From the NCBI RefSeq assembly GCF_036174265.1, contig NZ_CP108055.1, positions 5,890,001 to 5,954,000 on the forward strand: a stretch of DNA of 64,000 bases. Direction: 5' to 3'. The number at the start of each line of letters is the position of its first letter. The first letter of the stretch is position 1. This DNA is from Streptomyces sp. NBC_00285 (lineage in GTDB: Bacteria; Actinomycetota; Actinomycetes; Streptomycetales; Streptomycetaceae). Under the pieces are notes generated by a model. It did not search any database. It saw only the letters and a program-made list of their open reading frames with translations, and was not told the DNA's origin. Both the position numbers and the translations under genes were made by a program. This document shows, piece by piece, positions 52,772-61,441 of this stretch.

Positions 52772-53315
52772 AAACTGGCCTCGTGCCGCAGCTCCGCCCG
52801 CACCAGGCGCGACCTGCCGGATTGAATGAGCCCTGGCGCACGTATCGGATCAGCGGAACCGAGATTCGGTGGCATCATCCGGTTCGACCCGGGACGACGC
52901 TACGAGCCTCCACAGCTTGTCGCGCGCCATCCCGTCCGGACGATAGACGATCTACGGCGATATGACGTCCGTCGCCAGCCACGCTGATCCTGTCAGCACC
53001 CACGTGACCGCCCACGACCAGTACCCCAACGCATGGCGGGTTCTCAACACGACAGGGTGCGTCAGCACAGGCTTCCAGTGGATCGATCCAGCACGCGGAC
53101 GTACCCGCGAATTTCTTGGCGGTCGAGCGCGTTCGATTCGACAGTGGAGCTGCAGCAGCGGCTCGATATGAGGTCGACCGCAGCGTGCTTGCCTCGTCGA
53201 GTACGAGGCATTGCGCAAGTGAGTCACCGCAACGCGCGCCATGACACCAGCAGAAGTGGACGCTGCCAAGGCGCTGCTGCGAGACGGGCCCCTCTGAGTC
53301 GATGTCCAGTTGAGG

Positions 53316-55136
53316 CTAGGCGACCCCTGCCTCAAGGTACTCCAGAAGTGCTCGCACGTCGGCAGCGTCCATGCCTGCGGCAAGCGGCGCTTCTTCTTCA
53401 GGATCACCTAGCTGCTGCACCTCCGGGTCATCGAGAATTCGCCCCATGAAGTCCAGCTTCTCCGCCAACCGAAGGGCGACCACGTCATCGACACTCCCTT
53501 CGGCCGCGAGCACTGTGACCCGCGTCTGCGTGTCCGGACCGAGGCCGAGGCGGTGGATGCGATCCAGGCTCTGCAGGAACCGGCCCGCCTGGAAGTCACG
53601 GTCGACGTAAACCGCGTCATGACACACCTGGTGAAGGCTGATGCCCTCGCCAAGGGTCGCCGGATTAGAGATCAGGACCATGCAGTCCGGATCTTCCCGG
53701 AAGCGGTGAAGCTCAGCTTCCCGATCGGGTGTTCCACCGTGCACGGCCGCCGGCTGGAACGGCGCCAGGAGAGCTTGGAGCGAAGTGATGCTGCGAACGA
53801 AGCTCGTCCACACCAGTGTCTTGCGTCCATCGGCGGCGTTGGCGGAGACGATGGAGAGAGCCTCTTGATACTTGGGCGGCAGCTCGTACTCAGGGAGCTG
53901 CCGGAGGAGCACAGCGAGCGAGTCTCCTTCGGCCGCCTCCAGCGGTGGGACGCGGAACTGTAGCGGCTCGTGGCGTGTTGAGCCCGCAACGAGCAAAGCC
54001 GGACTGGTCGCTGCCATCAGCAGACGCAGCGCCGTCTTGCCGAGCCCCTCGAAGTCAGTCCTGTCGGCCGCCGCCCTGGCCGAGAACTTGCCGATAAGCG
54101 CGTCATAGATTTCGCGGTGCAGCGGCGGCATCGGGATGCGGCGTACTCGCGTCTCCACAGGAGGAAGCCCCAGCTCATCCTTAGTCGTCCGCGTATACAG
54201 GGGCCGCAGCACCTGACTGGCATGGGCGAGATCACCGCCGTCGACAGCCTGTGTCACCACACGCCGTCCGTGCCCCGGCCAGACGAAGGAGAACAAGTTC
54301 TCCAAGTCCTTGGCGCCATTGGGCGCAGGTGTGCCGCTAAGAATCATCCGCACTCGGCTGAGGGGACCCAGCGCCATGCATGCGGCGCCGTACACTCCAG
54401 CGCCCCCAAGCTTCATGCGGTGTGCCTCATCGAGGATGAGCATTGCCGGAGCCGCCTTCAACCATTGGGACAACCCGGCCAGAGCCCGGTCCAAGCGCTC
54501 GTAGTTGACGAGGACGATGTCCGCCGAGGGCGGCATCGACTTGCCGAGCACCTGCACGTCAAGCTGAGTGGAGAAGCACTGCTTGGCCTCCTCCTGCCAC
54601 GCCTCGTAGGCAGACTTGGGACTCACCACGAGCACACGAGCCACGGCTCCGCGCCGACGGAGCGCAGAGAAGGCAGCGAGAGAGACGCGGGTCTTGCCGG
54701 CGCCCGGCACACTGAAGTTGGCTCCGTGACCGACCGAGAGGAGTCGGGCGATGTCGCGGAGCTGGAACGAGGTGAGCGGGCCAGTCCAGTCGTCGCCCAG
54801 CAGGGCCGGAACCGAGTCCGGCTCGACGGTGTCCTCGTCGGGTGAACCGCTGAGGAGCCGTTCAGCCGTGTCAGCCGTGTCGAGCATCTCGGTGACAAGG
54901 AGGCGGAAGTCGTCTTCCCAGGTCACGCTGTCCGGCTGGGGCCAAGTCCCGAGAGCGCTGAGGCTGGCGAGGAAGCTGTCGATAGGGACAATCGCAGAGA
55001 GCCTGTCGGTCATACGGCCGCTGGGGAACCTGGTGACCAACTGCCCGAGCGCGCTGCGGCACTCAGGCACGGTACGTAGCGCAGTCTGCGTAAGGGTGAC
55101 GTCGAAGCCGATCGTCAGGCTGGGCTCTCCGGCCAC
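53316..55136 (-). CDS. SNF2-family DNA helicase/ATPase
   Basis: 606 aa, GTG start abutting the upstream TAA. Motifs: TSFQLRDIARLL (Q/I region), SVPGAGKTRVSLAAF (Walker A), VVSPKSAYEAWQEEA (Ia), MLILDEAHRMK (DEAH), MILSGTPAPNGAKDLENLF (III), LVWTSFVRSI (IV), ISNPATLGEGISLHQ (V), and DRIHRLG (VI, with H in place of the usual R-G-Q). About 130 N-terminal residues are unfamiliar. SNF2 ATPases remodel or translocate on duplex DNA. Operon with the ParB-like and HNH-like genes; probably a second defence module of the island. Confidence 0.9.
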   Translation of the reverse strand: MAGEPSLTIGFDVTLTQTALRTVPECRSALGQLVTRFPSGRMTDRLSAIVPIDSFLASLSALGTWPQPDSVTWEDDFRLLVTEMLDTADTAERLLSGSPDEDTVEPDSVPALLGDDWTGPLTSFQLRDIARLLSVGHGANFSVPGAGKTRVSLAAFSALRRRGAVARVLVVSPKSAYEAWQEEAKQCFSTQLDVQVLGKSMPPSADIVLVNYERLDRALAGLSQWLKAAPAMLILDEAHRMKLGGAGVYGAACMALGPLSRVRMILSGTPAPNGAKDLENLFSFVWPGHGRRVVTQAVDGGDLAHASQVLRPLYTRTTKDELGLPPVETRVRRIPMPPLHREIYDALIGKFSARAAADRTDFEGLGKTALRLLMAATSPALLVAGSTRHEPLQFRVPPLEAAEGDSLAVLLRQLPEYELPPKYQEALSIVSANAADGRKTLVWTSFVRSITSLQALLAPFQPAAVHGGTPDREAELHRFREDPDCMVLISNPATLGEGISLHQVCHDAVYVDRDFQAGRFLQSLDRIHRLGLGPDTQTRVTVLAAEGSVDDVVALRLAEKLDFMGRILDDPEVQQLGDPEEEAPLAAGMDAADVRALLEYLEAGVA

Positions 55137-56552
55137 TTAACGCGCCTTCCCAAACGTCTCAAGGAGCCAGGCCACGCCATCTCCGGGGTGCTGCACAGTT
55201 CGCCTGGCCTCGATAGCGAGCTTCTCCAGCTTCTGCCTCAGGTCAGCAACGGCATCGTCGAACGACTCCTCATCTAGGCTTCGCTGCGCGCGGGACATGA
55301 CCAAATCGGTGACGCACTGCTCAATGTCGCGGCTGGCGTCAGCAAGGCGGGCAGGTGCTGCCTGCTTGCGCTTCTTGATACGCGCGTCACGGCCGAGGCT
55401 GGCGATGGCCTCATCCATCGCCGCACCCAGCCGACGGATCTCGATCTGGGCCTGCGTCGCAGCTTCCGGCGAGGCCGCGCTGCCCGGTTGGCTAACAGCT
55501 CGTGCGTGCAAGACGGAGTCCGTTAGCGCCTTAGCCGCGCTAAGGGGGGCAGACGGACCCTTCACCGCACGGCCTAGACCGGGGATGGCCACAGTCGCCG
55601 AAGTTTCAGCTGGAACCTCGCTGGCTGACATTTTCTTGGGGAGGTACAGGCCAGCGAAGTCGTGATCGATGAAGCGAACGTCAGTCTTGGCGAAGCCCAG
55701 GAGAATGGCTGCCAGCCGGTTCTCCAGCAGCAGTTCGGCCTTCTCTGGGTTCACCGCATACTGCTTGGCGTAGGCACGCTGTAGTTCGCGGAACTTCTCA
55801 GCGTGATCCTCGAAAGCAACCAATGACAGCTGCTCGCCTGCCGTCTTGCTCCGTTCGATGAGTGACTGGATGCAGGCCAGCACCCACTGGTCCTGTCGGC
55901 AGCGCTCTGCTGTCGTACGGAAGGTAGCCGCGATGACGGCGAGTGGCGTGCCTTGATCCACTAGCTCCTGAACCGCGAGCAACCGGTTGATGTAGGAGTA
56001 ATCCCGCCGGTGCTCCTTGCGCAGCTGGAGCGACAGTTCGATTGCGGCGATGTCTTGCCAGTCGCAGGAAGGCGGCAGAACGGCTACACGCATGGCGTGG
56101 TTAGGGCCATAAAGCTGCATCAGTCCAGCACGCCGGGTGTTTCCGTTGACGAGGATGCCTTCGTGAGTGATCAGGCCGGGATCCGTCTGCCCGTACTCCT
56201 TCAAACTCGCTGTCAGCTCGTCGAACTCAGGATCTGTCCGGGCAGGGTCTGCCGGGAGCACCTGCAGGAGGCGGTCCAGGTATGCCTGGCTGTCACTGCT
56301 CCAAGGGTCGCCCGCGAGTGCCTCCGCCTGCTTCGGGTCGTGGCCGGCCTGCGCCCGGATGCGGTGGGTTGCCGGGTTGTAGTAGAGGTTGCCCACTGGC
56401 ATCTGGATGACCTCCAGGTGCTCCGAGCCGCCCCTCCACTCGACAGTGAAGGTCTCGCGGGGGCCGCCGGCGACTGCGATCTCCTCCAACCGGGACCGGA
56501 CGAGGGCGCGGTTCTCTTCGGCCCCCGGCGGCAGACCGTAGCCCTTGGCCAT
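55137..56552 (-). CDS. ParB/sulfiredoxin-fold protein
   Basis: 471 aa, ATG 56552 with AGGAG 7 nt upstream. ParB-like N-domain: EVIQMPVGNLYYNPATHRIRA, then LKEYGQTDPGLITHEGILVNGNTRRAGLMQLYG, containing the GxxRRxxA nucleotide-binding motif. A helical middle (LRKEHRRDYSYINRLLAVQELVD) resembles the ParB HTH. The C-terminal 150 residues look coiled. ParB folds bind CTP or act as nucleases or kinases. No ParA partner is present, so chromosome partition is unlikely. Its place between HNH and SNF2 genes suggests DNA targeting in defence. Confidence 0.85.
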   Translation of the reverse strand: MAKGYGLPPGAEENRALVRSRLEEIAVAGGPRETFTVEWRGGSEHLEVIQMPVGNLYYNPATHRIRAQAGHDPKQAEALAGDPWSSDSQAYLDRLLQVLPADPARTDPEFDELTASLKEYGQTDPGLITHEGILVNGNTRRAGLMQLYGPNHAMRVAVLPPSCDWQDIAAIELSLQLRKEHRRDYSYINRLLAVQELVDQGTPLAVIAATFRTTAERCRQDQWVLACIQSLIERSKTAGEQLSLVAFEDHAEKFRELQRAYAKQYAVNPEKAELLLENRLAAILLGFAKTDVRFIDHDFAGLYLPKKMSASEVPAETSATVAIPGLGRAVKGPSAPLSAAKALTDSVLHARAVSQPGSAASPEAATQAQIEIRRLGAAMDEAIASLGRDARIKKRKQAAPARLADASRDIEQCVTDLVMSRAQRSLDEESFDDAVADLRQKLEKLAIEARRTVQHPGDGVAWLLETFGKAR

Positions 56553-56611
56553 GTACTTACTCCTGCTTTCGTGCTCGTTCGTACGAGGGGTGTTCCGATC
56601 TACCGGGATAC

Positions 56612-57373
56612 TCAGTCGAGTCCCAGTTCCGCCCGGAACTGCGTCCGTGACTCCTCAGGCAGAGAGCGGTAGTCACTCCAGATCTGCTCAAGACGGGTGA
56701 ACTCCCGCTGGTTGGCCGTCACCCAGTCGGACAGTACGCCGCGCTCGGCTGAGTCGAGGGCAGCGGCTGCCGTGAGCACCTTGCCCAGGTCCGCCGCGAG
56801 CAACCTGCCTCCCACCCTGCACCGCTTGCATTCGGTGACCAGCTCCGTGGCTTTGGTGCCGTCCGGCTTCACTACTTCTCTGCGCGCGATGTCGAGCTGG
56901 GCTGCCTCGTAGGTGCCGGCATAGGTTTCACCAGGGGCGATACCGCAGGATCGACACATGTACCCGTCTCTAGCCAGCACCTCACGCCGGCGCCCTGCGC
57001 CGATCGCGATAGTGCCTGCCCTGCGGGTCGCGCGACCCGGCTCCCAAACGGGGTCACCAGGCTTTACGAAACGCTGCTCGTGAGAGTCCAATCCCACGTC
57101 TTCCCTGCTGGTGTCGATGCGCCACCCGAAATCCCGGAGGTCTCGCATGCGGCGGTCGACTTGGGACACCCCGGGGAAGGCGGCTCGCAGTTCCTCCTTA
57201 GTAAAGGTGCTGCCTTCCCCCACTTCAGAGACTAGCCAAAGGGCCACGCGCTTCATCGTTCCGAGGCCGGCATCCTGCCAGGACGGCATGACATCTCCAT
57301 TCGCGGGGACTCCCGGCGGGAGGCCCTGGGTGGCACTGGTGAGCAGGGGGCTGTGGGCATTCATTCCTAGCAC
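56612..57373 (-). CDS. HNH-like protein with degenerate active site
   Basis: 253 aa; GTG 57373 or ATG 57364, and several inner Met codons are possible. The N-terminal half looks like a winged helix (GSTFTKEELRAAFPGVSQVDRRMRDL). The second half has the HNH frame: REVLARDGYMCRSCG and TECKRCRVGGRL give two CxxC zinc knuckles. The strand that normally carries the catalytic His reads AQLDIARREV, with Asp and no His pair. It may therefore be a DNA-binding rather than cutting HNH. First gene of the HNH-ParB-SNF2 operon. Confidence 0.75.
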   Translation of the reverse strand: MLGMNAHSPLLTSATQGLPPGVPANGDVMPSWQDAGLGTMKRVALWLVSEVGEGSTFTKEELRAAFPGVSQVDRRMRDLRDFGWRIDTSREDVGLDSHEQRFVKPGDPVWEPGRATRRAGTIAIGAGRRREVLARDGYMCRSCGIAPGETYAGTYEAAQLDIARREVVKPDGTKATELVTECKRCRVGGRLLAADLGKVLTAAAALDSAERGVLSDWVTANQREFTRLEQIWSDYRSLPEESRTQFRAELGLD

Positions 57374-57448
57374 AACCCCACGTCCTCATTCCAGCGGTTA
57401 TAAATCTTTACTTGAACAAGGAAAGGAAACGACTCTGTAATGATCCGT

Positions 57449-57482
57449 TTTGCCGCTATTTGTCGGCATTAAAGGCGGCAAA
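57449..57482. promoter_or_regulatory. Inverted repeat in divergent promoter region
   Basis: TTTGCCGC and GCGGCAAA (8-bp dyad, 18-nt spacing) lie in an AT-rich 236-nt gap between the HNH operon and the XRE gene. This is a plausible operator for the neighbouring XRE regulator, with promoters for both directions. Confidence 0.5.
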
Positions 57483-57609
57483 TCACATCTCGGAAAGTAG
57501 CCAGGGAGAAGCGCGGATCCGTGCACCGCTGGGTCGGTGAGTGGCTAGGCTTCATGCGATCACCGGTTCCCCATGGGCAATCTCGGGCGAGCGGAAGGGT
57601 TCGTTTGGC

Positions 57610-58269
57610 ATGCCATCACTAGGATCGATTAGCCCCACTTGCGTGCCCGAGGCCACGGAAGAGGTCCAGGCATTCGCCAACGCGCTCAAGCGCCTCATCC
57701 ACCACGTCCGCCCTGGTGACGCGATGGCGCTGAAGGCGAAGGCACTGCATATCTCGCCGCCACTCCTCTCTCACTGGCTGAACGGGCGGCGGCTTCCGCG
57801 TCCGGCGGCCATAGAAGAGCTGTCCGGGTTGGCGCTGGGAGGGATGACGGGCGATCGGGATATTGCCGCACTGGCTCACGAGTTCACAGCACTCGCGGCA
57901 CTCCTCCAGGACGCGCGGCGGTCGATCTGCCGCCGATGCACGGGTGGCTGTACCTGCGACGAGACGGGACGCGAGGGGGACCGGCGCAACAGTTCCTGCA
58001 CTCCTCCTGCCGACAAGGGGGACCGGCGCAACAGCGCGGCGCCGTCGAACCTGAATTTACCGGCACGCCTGGCGACGATGGCTGAGGCCGATCGAAAGAC
58101 TCATCTGCGGGATCTAGCGGCGGCAATGAGCGACGGGGATGTTGGTATATATGCCGACATCCTTGCGCGTGCAGGAATGAAGACTGAAATGGAAGTTTTG
58201 ATCCGTTCAGCGGAATCAGCTGGGAGAGACTCGACGGAAATTGCAATCATCCTCGGCAGACTCCGCTAG
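57610..58269 (+). CDS. XRE-type helix-turn-helix protein with internal Cys cluster
   Basis: 219 aa from ATG 57610 (GGAAGGG upstream); the frame is open to 57541. N-terminal HTH: EVQAFANALKRLIHHVRPGD then ALHISPPLLSHWLNGRRLPR. The middle has CRRCTGGCTCDE (four Cys) and the short repeat GDRRNS twice, encoded by an exact 18-bp direct repeat (57975-57992, 58017-58034). A helical end (MAEADRKTHLRDLAAAMSDGD) follows. It probably controls the divergent defence operon or the small membrane gene downstream. Not assigned to a known system. Confidence 0.75.
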   Translation: MPSLGSISPTCVPEATEEVQAFANALKRLIHHVRPGDAMALKAKALHISPPLLSHWLNGRRLPRPAAIEELSGLALGGMTGDRDIAALAHEFTALAALLQDARRSICRRCTGGCTCDETGREGDRRNSSCTPPADKGDRRNSAAPSNLNLPARLATMAEADRKTHLRDLAAAMSDGDVGIYADILARAGMKTEMEVLIRSAESAGRDSTEIAIILGRLR

Positions 58270-58483
58270 CATCTTGAATGATTGACTCCCGCTCGAATCG
58301 CGAACGAGGAACACGTGTGTCCAGTGACAGGCGCGAGGGGTTCTTCCGCCCTCTTTATAGATACTGCCGCGCACCCCCCCACGGCAGTGCAGGGAAGGCT
58401 CGGCCTGAAGGGTCTGCAAACCACGACCGAGACCTCCCCTGCCGGAACGCCCGTTAGATCGATGACCAACTAGGAGTTCCATC

Positions 58484-58714
58484 TTGAATAGTAAGGCCCT
58501 CCTGGCCCGGCTGGCCAGGAAGATCAAGGCTGCCTGTCTGCGGCTCCGCGCTGCCGCCGTTGGCGCGGGCCGCGTCGGTCCCCTGTGGGAGAAGACGCGT
58601 CGCCGGCTCCGCTTCCTCCGCTGGACTCTGGTGATCCAGATCCTCAAGGGAGCCGCCTTCGCCGGCGGCGGCATCATCATCCAGGTCCTGGCCACTCGGC
58701 TCCTCAACCGCTGA
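58484..58714 (+). CDS. Small basic single-pass membrane protein
   Basis: 76 aa, TTG start with AGGAG 8 nt upstream. The first 45 residues are strongly basic and helical (LARLARKIKAACLRLRAAAVG, KTRRRLRFLR). One hydrophobic segment (WTLVIQILKGAAFAGGGIIIQVLATRLL) follows. Small basic membrane proteins like this can be holin-like or toxin-like effectors. Its place behind an XRE gene in a defence island would suit that, but nothing in the sequence proves it. A large palindrome follows 65 nt downstream. Confidence 0.65.
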   Translation: MNSKALLARLARKIKAACLRLRAAAVGAGRVGPLWEKTRRRLRFLRWTLVIQILKGAAFAGGGIIIQVLATRLLNR

Positions 58715-58779
58715 GGCCGATTCCCTGGCTGCCGCTCGCACCTGCCGCGGAGAGCCGAAGACGGCCAACCGGTACGGTG

Positions 58780-58826
58780 GCTGACCGTCCAGCAGCCCCT
58801 CGACGAGGGGCTGCTGGACGGTCAGC
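58780..58826. repeat. 47-bp perfect palindrome (23-bp arms)
   Basis: Arms GCTGACCGTCCAGCAGCC... of 23 nt flank one central base. Without a T-run it may be a Streptomyces-type terminator for the preceding membrane-protein gene. Its length and perfection also suit a site for a dimeric protein. The rest of 58715-59024 shows nothing. Confidence 0.85.
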
Positions 58827-59024
58827 GGACCTGGGGGAAATCTGGGAGAAGACCTTCTCCCGGCGGTGTCCGGGTCCTCGCTTAGGTCAACGCATACCAA
58901 GGTCGTGACCTGCGCACATATGACCCGCACCAAGTCTGGGTCTGGCTCGAACCTAATTCGGGACGAAGAGGTCGTGGGTTGAAAAGGCCTGGGCCCTCTG
59001 TCCTCGGAGCAATACAGTTCAGAT

Positions 59025-59627
59025 GTGATGAGCTGTCCCGACTGCGACACCAATCTGGAGCAGACGCCCGTTGAGCAGCCGTGCCCAAGCTGCGGCGGCG
59101 ACCGACGCAGCGCGACTGTGTATGCAGAGGCAGCCTTGGTGGCCACTGCTGCCCTCAATGCCTCGGGGAGCATCGGATACAACCCGCGACGACCGTGGCA
59201 ACAGAAGTGGCGCGACGTCATCAGCGGCCTAGACGCCCTTCAAGCGACCTACCGGCAAAGTGACCTTGACAACGAAGCTGTGCGTCGGCAGGTCGAGACC
59301 TTCTTCAAGGACTGCTGTGAGCTCGCAGACTGGTTACGGGAGCAAGTCGGCAAGCCCGAAGCCATGGACTACGTCAAGGCCGACCGGTATCTAAAGCTTT
59401 GCGACGGTATGGCGCAGACGACGAAGCATCACACCCGGGCTCCCAGTAGCAAGCGCGACCCGATCACGGCAAGGATCTCTCGGGTGGACGGGGGGCAAGG
59501 GGTCCGAGCTGAGATTCAGTGGTCAACCCCCAGCGGCTCGACCGGCACTGAAGACGCCCTCGACTTGGCTCAGCGTTGTAAGTCCGCATGGGAGCGGTTC
59601 TTTCAACAACACGGTTTGACAGCGTGA
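59025..59627 (+). CDS. Hypothetical protein with N-terminal zinc ribbon
   Basis: 200 aa; GTG 59025 or the adjacent ATG 59028. Two CxxC pairs (CPDCDTNLEQTPVEQPCPSCGG) form a zinc ribbon. A helical region (DLDNEAVRRQVETFFKDCCELADWLREQV, often seen in proteins annotated only as hypothetical) and a beta-rich C-terminus (TARISRVDGGQGVRAEIQWS) follow. Last gene before attR. Function unknown. Confidence 0.7.
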   Translation: MMSCPDCDTNLEQTPVEQPCPSCGGDRRSATVYAEAALVATAALNASGSIGYNPRRPWQQKWRDVISGLDALQATYRQSDLDNEAVRRQVETFFKDCCELADWLREQVGKPEAMDYVKADRYLKLCDGMAQTTKHHTRAPSSKRDPITARISRVDGGQGVRAEIQWSTPSGSTGTEDALDLAQRCKSAWERFFQQHGLTA

Positions 59628-59803
59628 TGAGTCGACGGGGGCGTGAGCCTAACGGTGACAGTGCCGGCGGTCTCACTTGTGGTCTCAATGGCGCATCGGC
59701 CCGGTGCTGTCCACGATCGTCCGTGAGGGGCCGCGCTCGCTCTGAGCAGCGGTTTCACTCGCATTGCAGACGCGCCTGGACGCCCCCGGACCAAGATCGA
59801 ACA

Positions 59804-59847
59804 ACTCGTAATGCGTAGGTCTCGGGTTCGAATCCCGAAGGCGGCTC
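59804..59847 (+). repeat. attR: 44-bp direct repeat of tRNA-Thr 3' end
   Basis: Identical to 21248-21291. It contains the anticodon loop through the T-arm but no 5' tRNA half, so it is not a working tRNA. It marks the right end of the integrated element. Confidence 0.96.
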
Positions 59848-59851
59848 AGAG

Positions 59852-59893
59852 AAACCCCAGGACTCACTCGCCGTGACCTGGGGTTTCTTGTTT
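59852..59893 (+). terminator. Original tRNA-Thr terminator at attR
   Basis: AAACCCCAGG pairs perfectly with CCTGGGGTTT over a 15-nt loop, followed by CTTGTTTT. It shares 26 bp with the attL terminator but has a better stem, as expected for the ancestral chromosomal terminator displaced by integration. The following stretch to 60460 holds no gene I can support. Its last part should contain the promoter of the RiPP-like cluster (dyad CTGCAA/TTGCAG at about 60351-60375). Confidence 0.85.
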
Positions 59894-60460
59894 TGGTTGA
59901 CCTTGGAATCCGGGCCAACCGTCTCGGACAGCCGGCCCGTTCCCAGTGGGGGGTCTGTCATGTGACAGACCCCGACTGCGAGGCCCTCACCACCAGTTCC
60001 GCGGCCATGATCCACATCGCCTCGATCGGCAACCTCGCCAAGCGCACAACGGACGGGACCATCCACACCTGGAGAGGAACTCACTGGGAGACAGGGGGCA
60101 GTCTTCCTGGACCAAGCGCCCTCTCTGACCGTGGTGGCGCTCTGCGTGGCGGCCGTACCCAACGTGCTCGCCCTCCTGCCGCTCGGCCTGAAACGGGCTC
60201 CCGCAGGTGCTGTGCGTTCTGGGCGCTACGGACGCACCGGCCGCTGGTGAGGGCCGTAGTGAGGGTGGGTACCGGCAGCGTGCGGGGGTGCCACGGTGTC
60301 GGGGTCCGGCAGGTCCCCCGGCAGGAATTACCCGGGTGCATTTTTCTGCAAGCTCCCCCTGCATCAAGTTGCAGCGAAAGTCATTGCGCGCTCACTGATC
60401 CCTCTGGAAATATTCACGACGTCGGAAGTCGACGCCAGAAGTTGCGATCCGGGGGGATAA

Positions 60461-61441
60461 ATGGACTACTCGGTATTGGTGCCATTTCTGCCGCGCCGGA
60501 CGGAACAGGTGCTTCCTTTCGCGGCGCTGGTGGAATGGACGGGAGCCGCCAGGCTCTGGCAGGGGCAGAGCCTGCTGATGGAGCCTTTCCAGACGTTTTC
60601 CGCTCTCGCCGGCTCCGGATTCCGGGTGCCGACCGGCCTCGGAGTCACCCTGATGCCGCTGCGGCATCCGTTCGAGGCCGCGCACAAGGTCAAGACCTTG
60701 GCGATGGCGACCGGTGAAGAGGTCGTGGCCGGCTTCGGGCCGGGTGCGAAGACGTTCCAGCAGAGCCTGCTCGGCGCGCCTTACCGCAGCCAGCTCACGG
60801 CGGTCCGTGAGTACATGACGGTGGTCCGAGGGCTGCTCAGCGGTGACCCGGTCGACTTCGACGGCGAGTACTACACCTGCCACGCGGGGATGGGCCCGGC
60901 GATGTCGCCGCCCGTGCACCTCGGACTCGGGGTGCTGCGCCCCGGCATGGCCCGCCTCGCGGGCGAGGTCGCGGACGTGGCGATCACCTGGCTCACGCCG
61001 GCGGCCTACGTCGACGGCGTCGTCCACCCCGCGCTGCGGGAGGGGGCGAACGCGGCGGGCCGGGCCGTGCCGAGGATCACGACGATGGTGCCGGTGGCGC
61101 TGGAACGCCCCGACCGGGACGTCTCCGATTTCGTGCTGGCGAGCAATGCGGCACATATGCAGGCGCCGCACTATATCGACATGCTCGGAAAGGCGGGCAT
61201 CGATTTCACCGAGCGCGATCCGAAATCGGCCGCGCGACTCATGGCGGAATCCGGGGCGTTCGTCTTCGGGAATATCGACCAGATCGTGAAGCAGCTCGAC
61301 GAGTATCGGGATGCCGGGGTCGATGAAATCGTGCTGAATCTCACGGGCGTGTGCCGACTCTACGGAGCGAGCGCTGCAATGGACGACTTGAAGCAGATTC
61401 TGGCCGCCGTGGGCGCGGACAGGAGGGACTCCGGTGAATGA
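60461..61441 (+). CDS. Luciferase-like (LLM) flavin/F420-dependent oxidoreductase
   Basis: 326 aa, ATG after GGGGGG. TIM-barrel LLM pattern: GVTLMPLRHPFEAAHKVKTLAMATG, then VVAGFGPGAKTFQQ, then REYMTVVRGLLSGDPVDFDGEYY, and LGLGVLRPGMARLAGEVADVAITWL. It uses FMN or F420 for hydride transfer or oxygenation. Its stop overlaps the recognition-protein start by 8 nt, so it is the first gene of the operon. The usual daptide pathway as I know it uses a different, alcohol-dehydrogenase-like oxidase for C-terminal decarboxylation, so this enzyme may be an added or alternative tailoring step. Confidence 0.85.
   Translation: MDYSVLVPFLPRRTEQVLPFAALVEWTGAARLWQGQSLLMEPFQTFSALAGSGFRVPTGLGVTLMPLRHPFEAAHKVKTLAMATGEEVVAGFGPGAKTFQQSLLGAPYRSQLTAVREYMTVVRGLLSGDPVDFDGEYYTCHAGMGPAMSPPVHLGLGVLRPGMARLAGEVADVAITWLTPAAYVDGVVHPALREGANAAGRAVPRITTMVPVALERPDRDVSDFVLASNAAHMQAPHYIDMLGKAGIDFTERDPKSAARLMAESGAFVFGNIDQIVKQLDEYRDAGVDEIVLNLTGVCRLYGASAAMDDLKQILAAVGADRRDSGE

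Larger units (their letters stand above)
21248..59847. mobile_element. Actinomycete integrative and conjugative element (AICE) in tRNA-Thr
   Basis: The element is bounded by two identical 44-bp copies of the tRNA-Thr 3' end (21248-21291 and 59804-59847). It contains the AICE hallmarks on the minus strand: tyrosine integrase, excisionase, replication ATPase, primase-polymerase, FtsK-type Tra protein, Spd-like membrane proteins and DUF6284/DUF6303 proteins, plus a KorSA-like GntR regulator on the plus strand. AICEs replicate by an excised circular form and move as double-stranded DNA with one Tra ATPase. About 26 kb right of the GntR gene is cargo: a peptide-modification locus and a defence island. 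Confidence 0.95.

Noticed and set aside
59804..59846. Second tRNA-Thr gene
   Set aside because: Only the 3' half from the anticodon loop on is present; it is the attR repeat.
59893..60717. Frame from attR into the LLM gene, and a short hydrophobic stretch near 60100-60240 as a daptide precursor
   Set aside because: The long frame overlaps the LLM gene out of frame. The hydrophobic stretch lacks a start with SD and does not end in Thr; at most it is a decayed transporter fragment.
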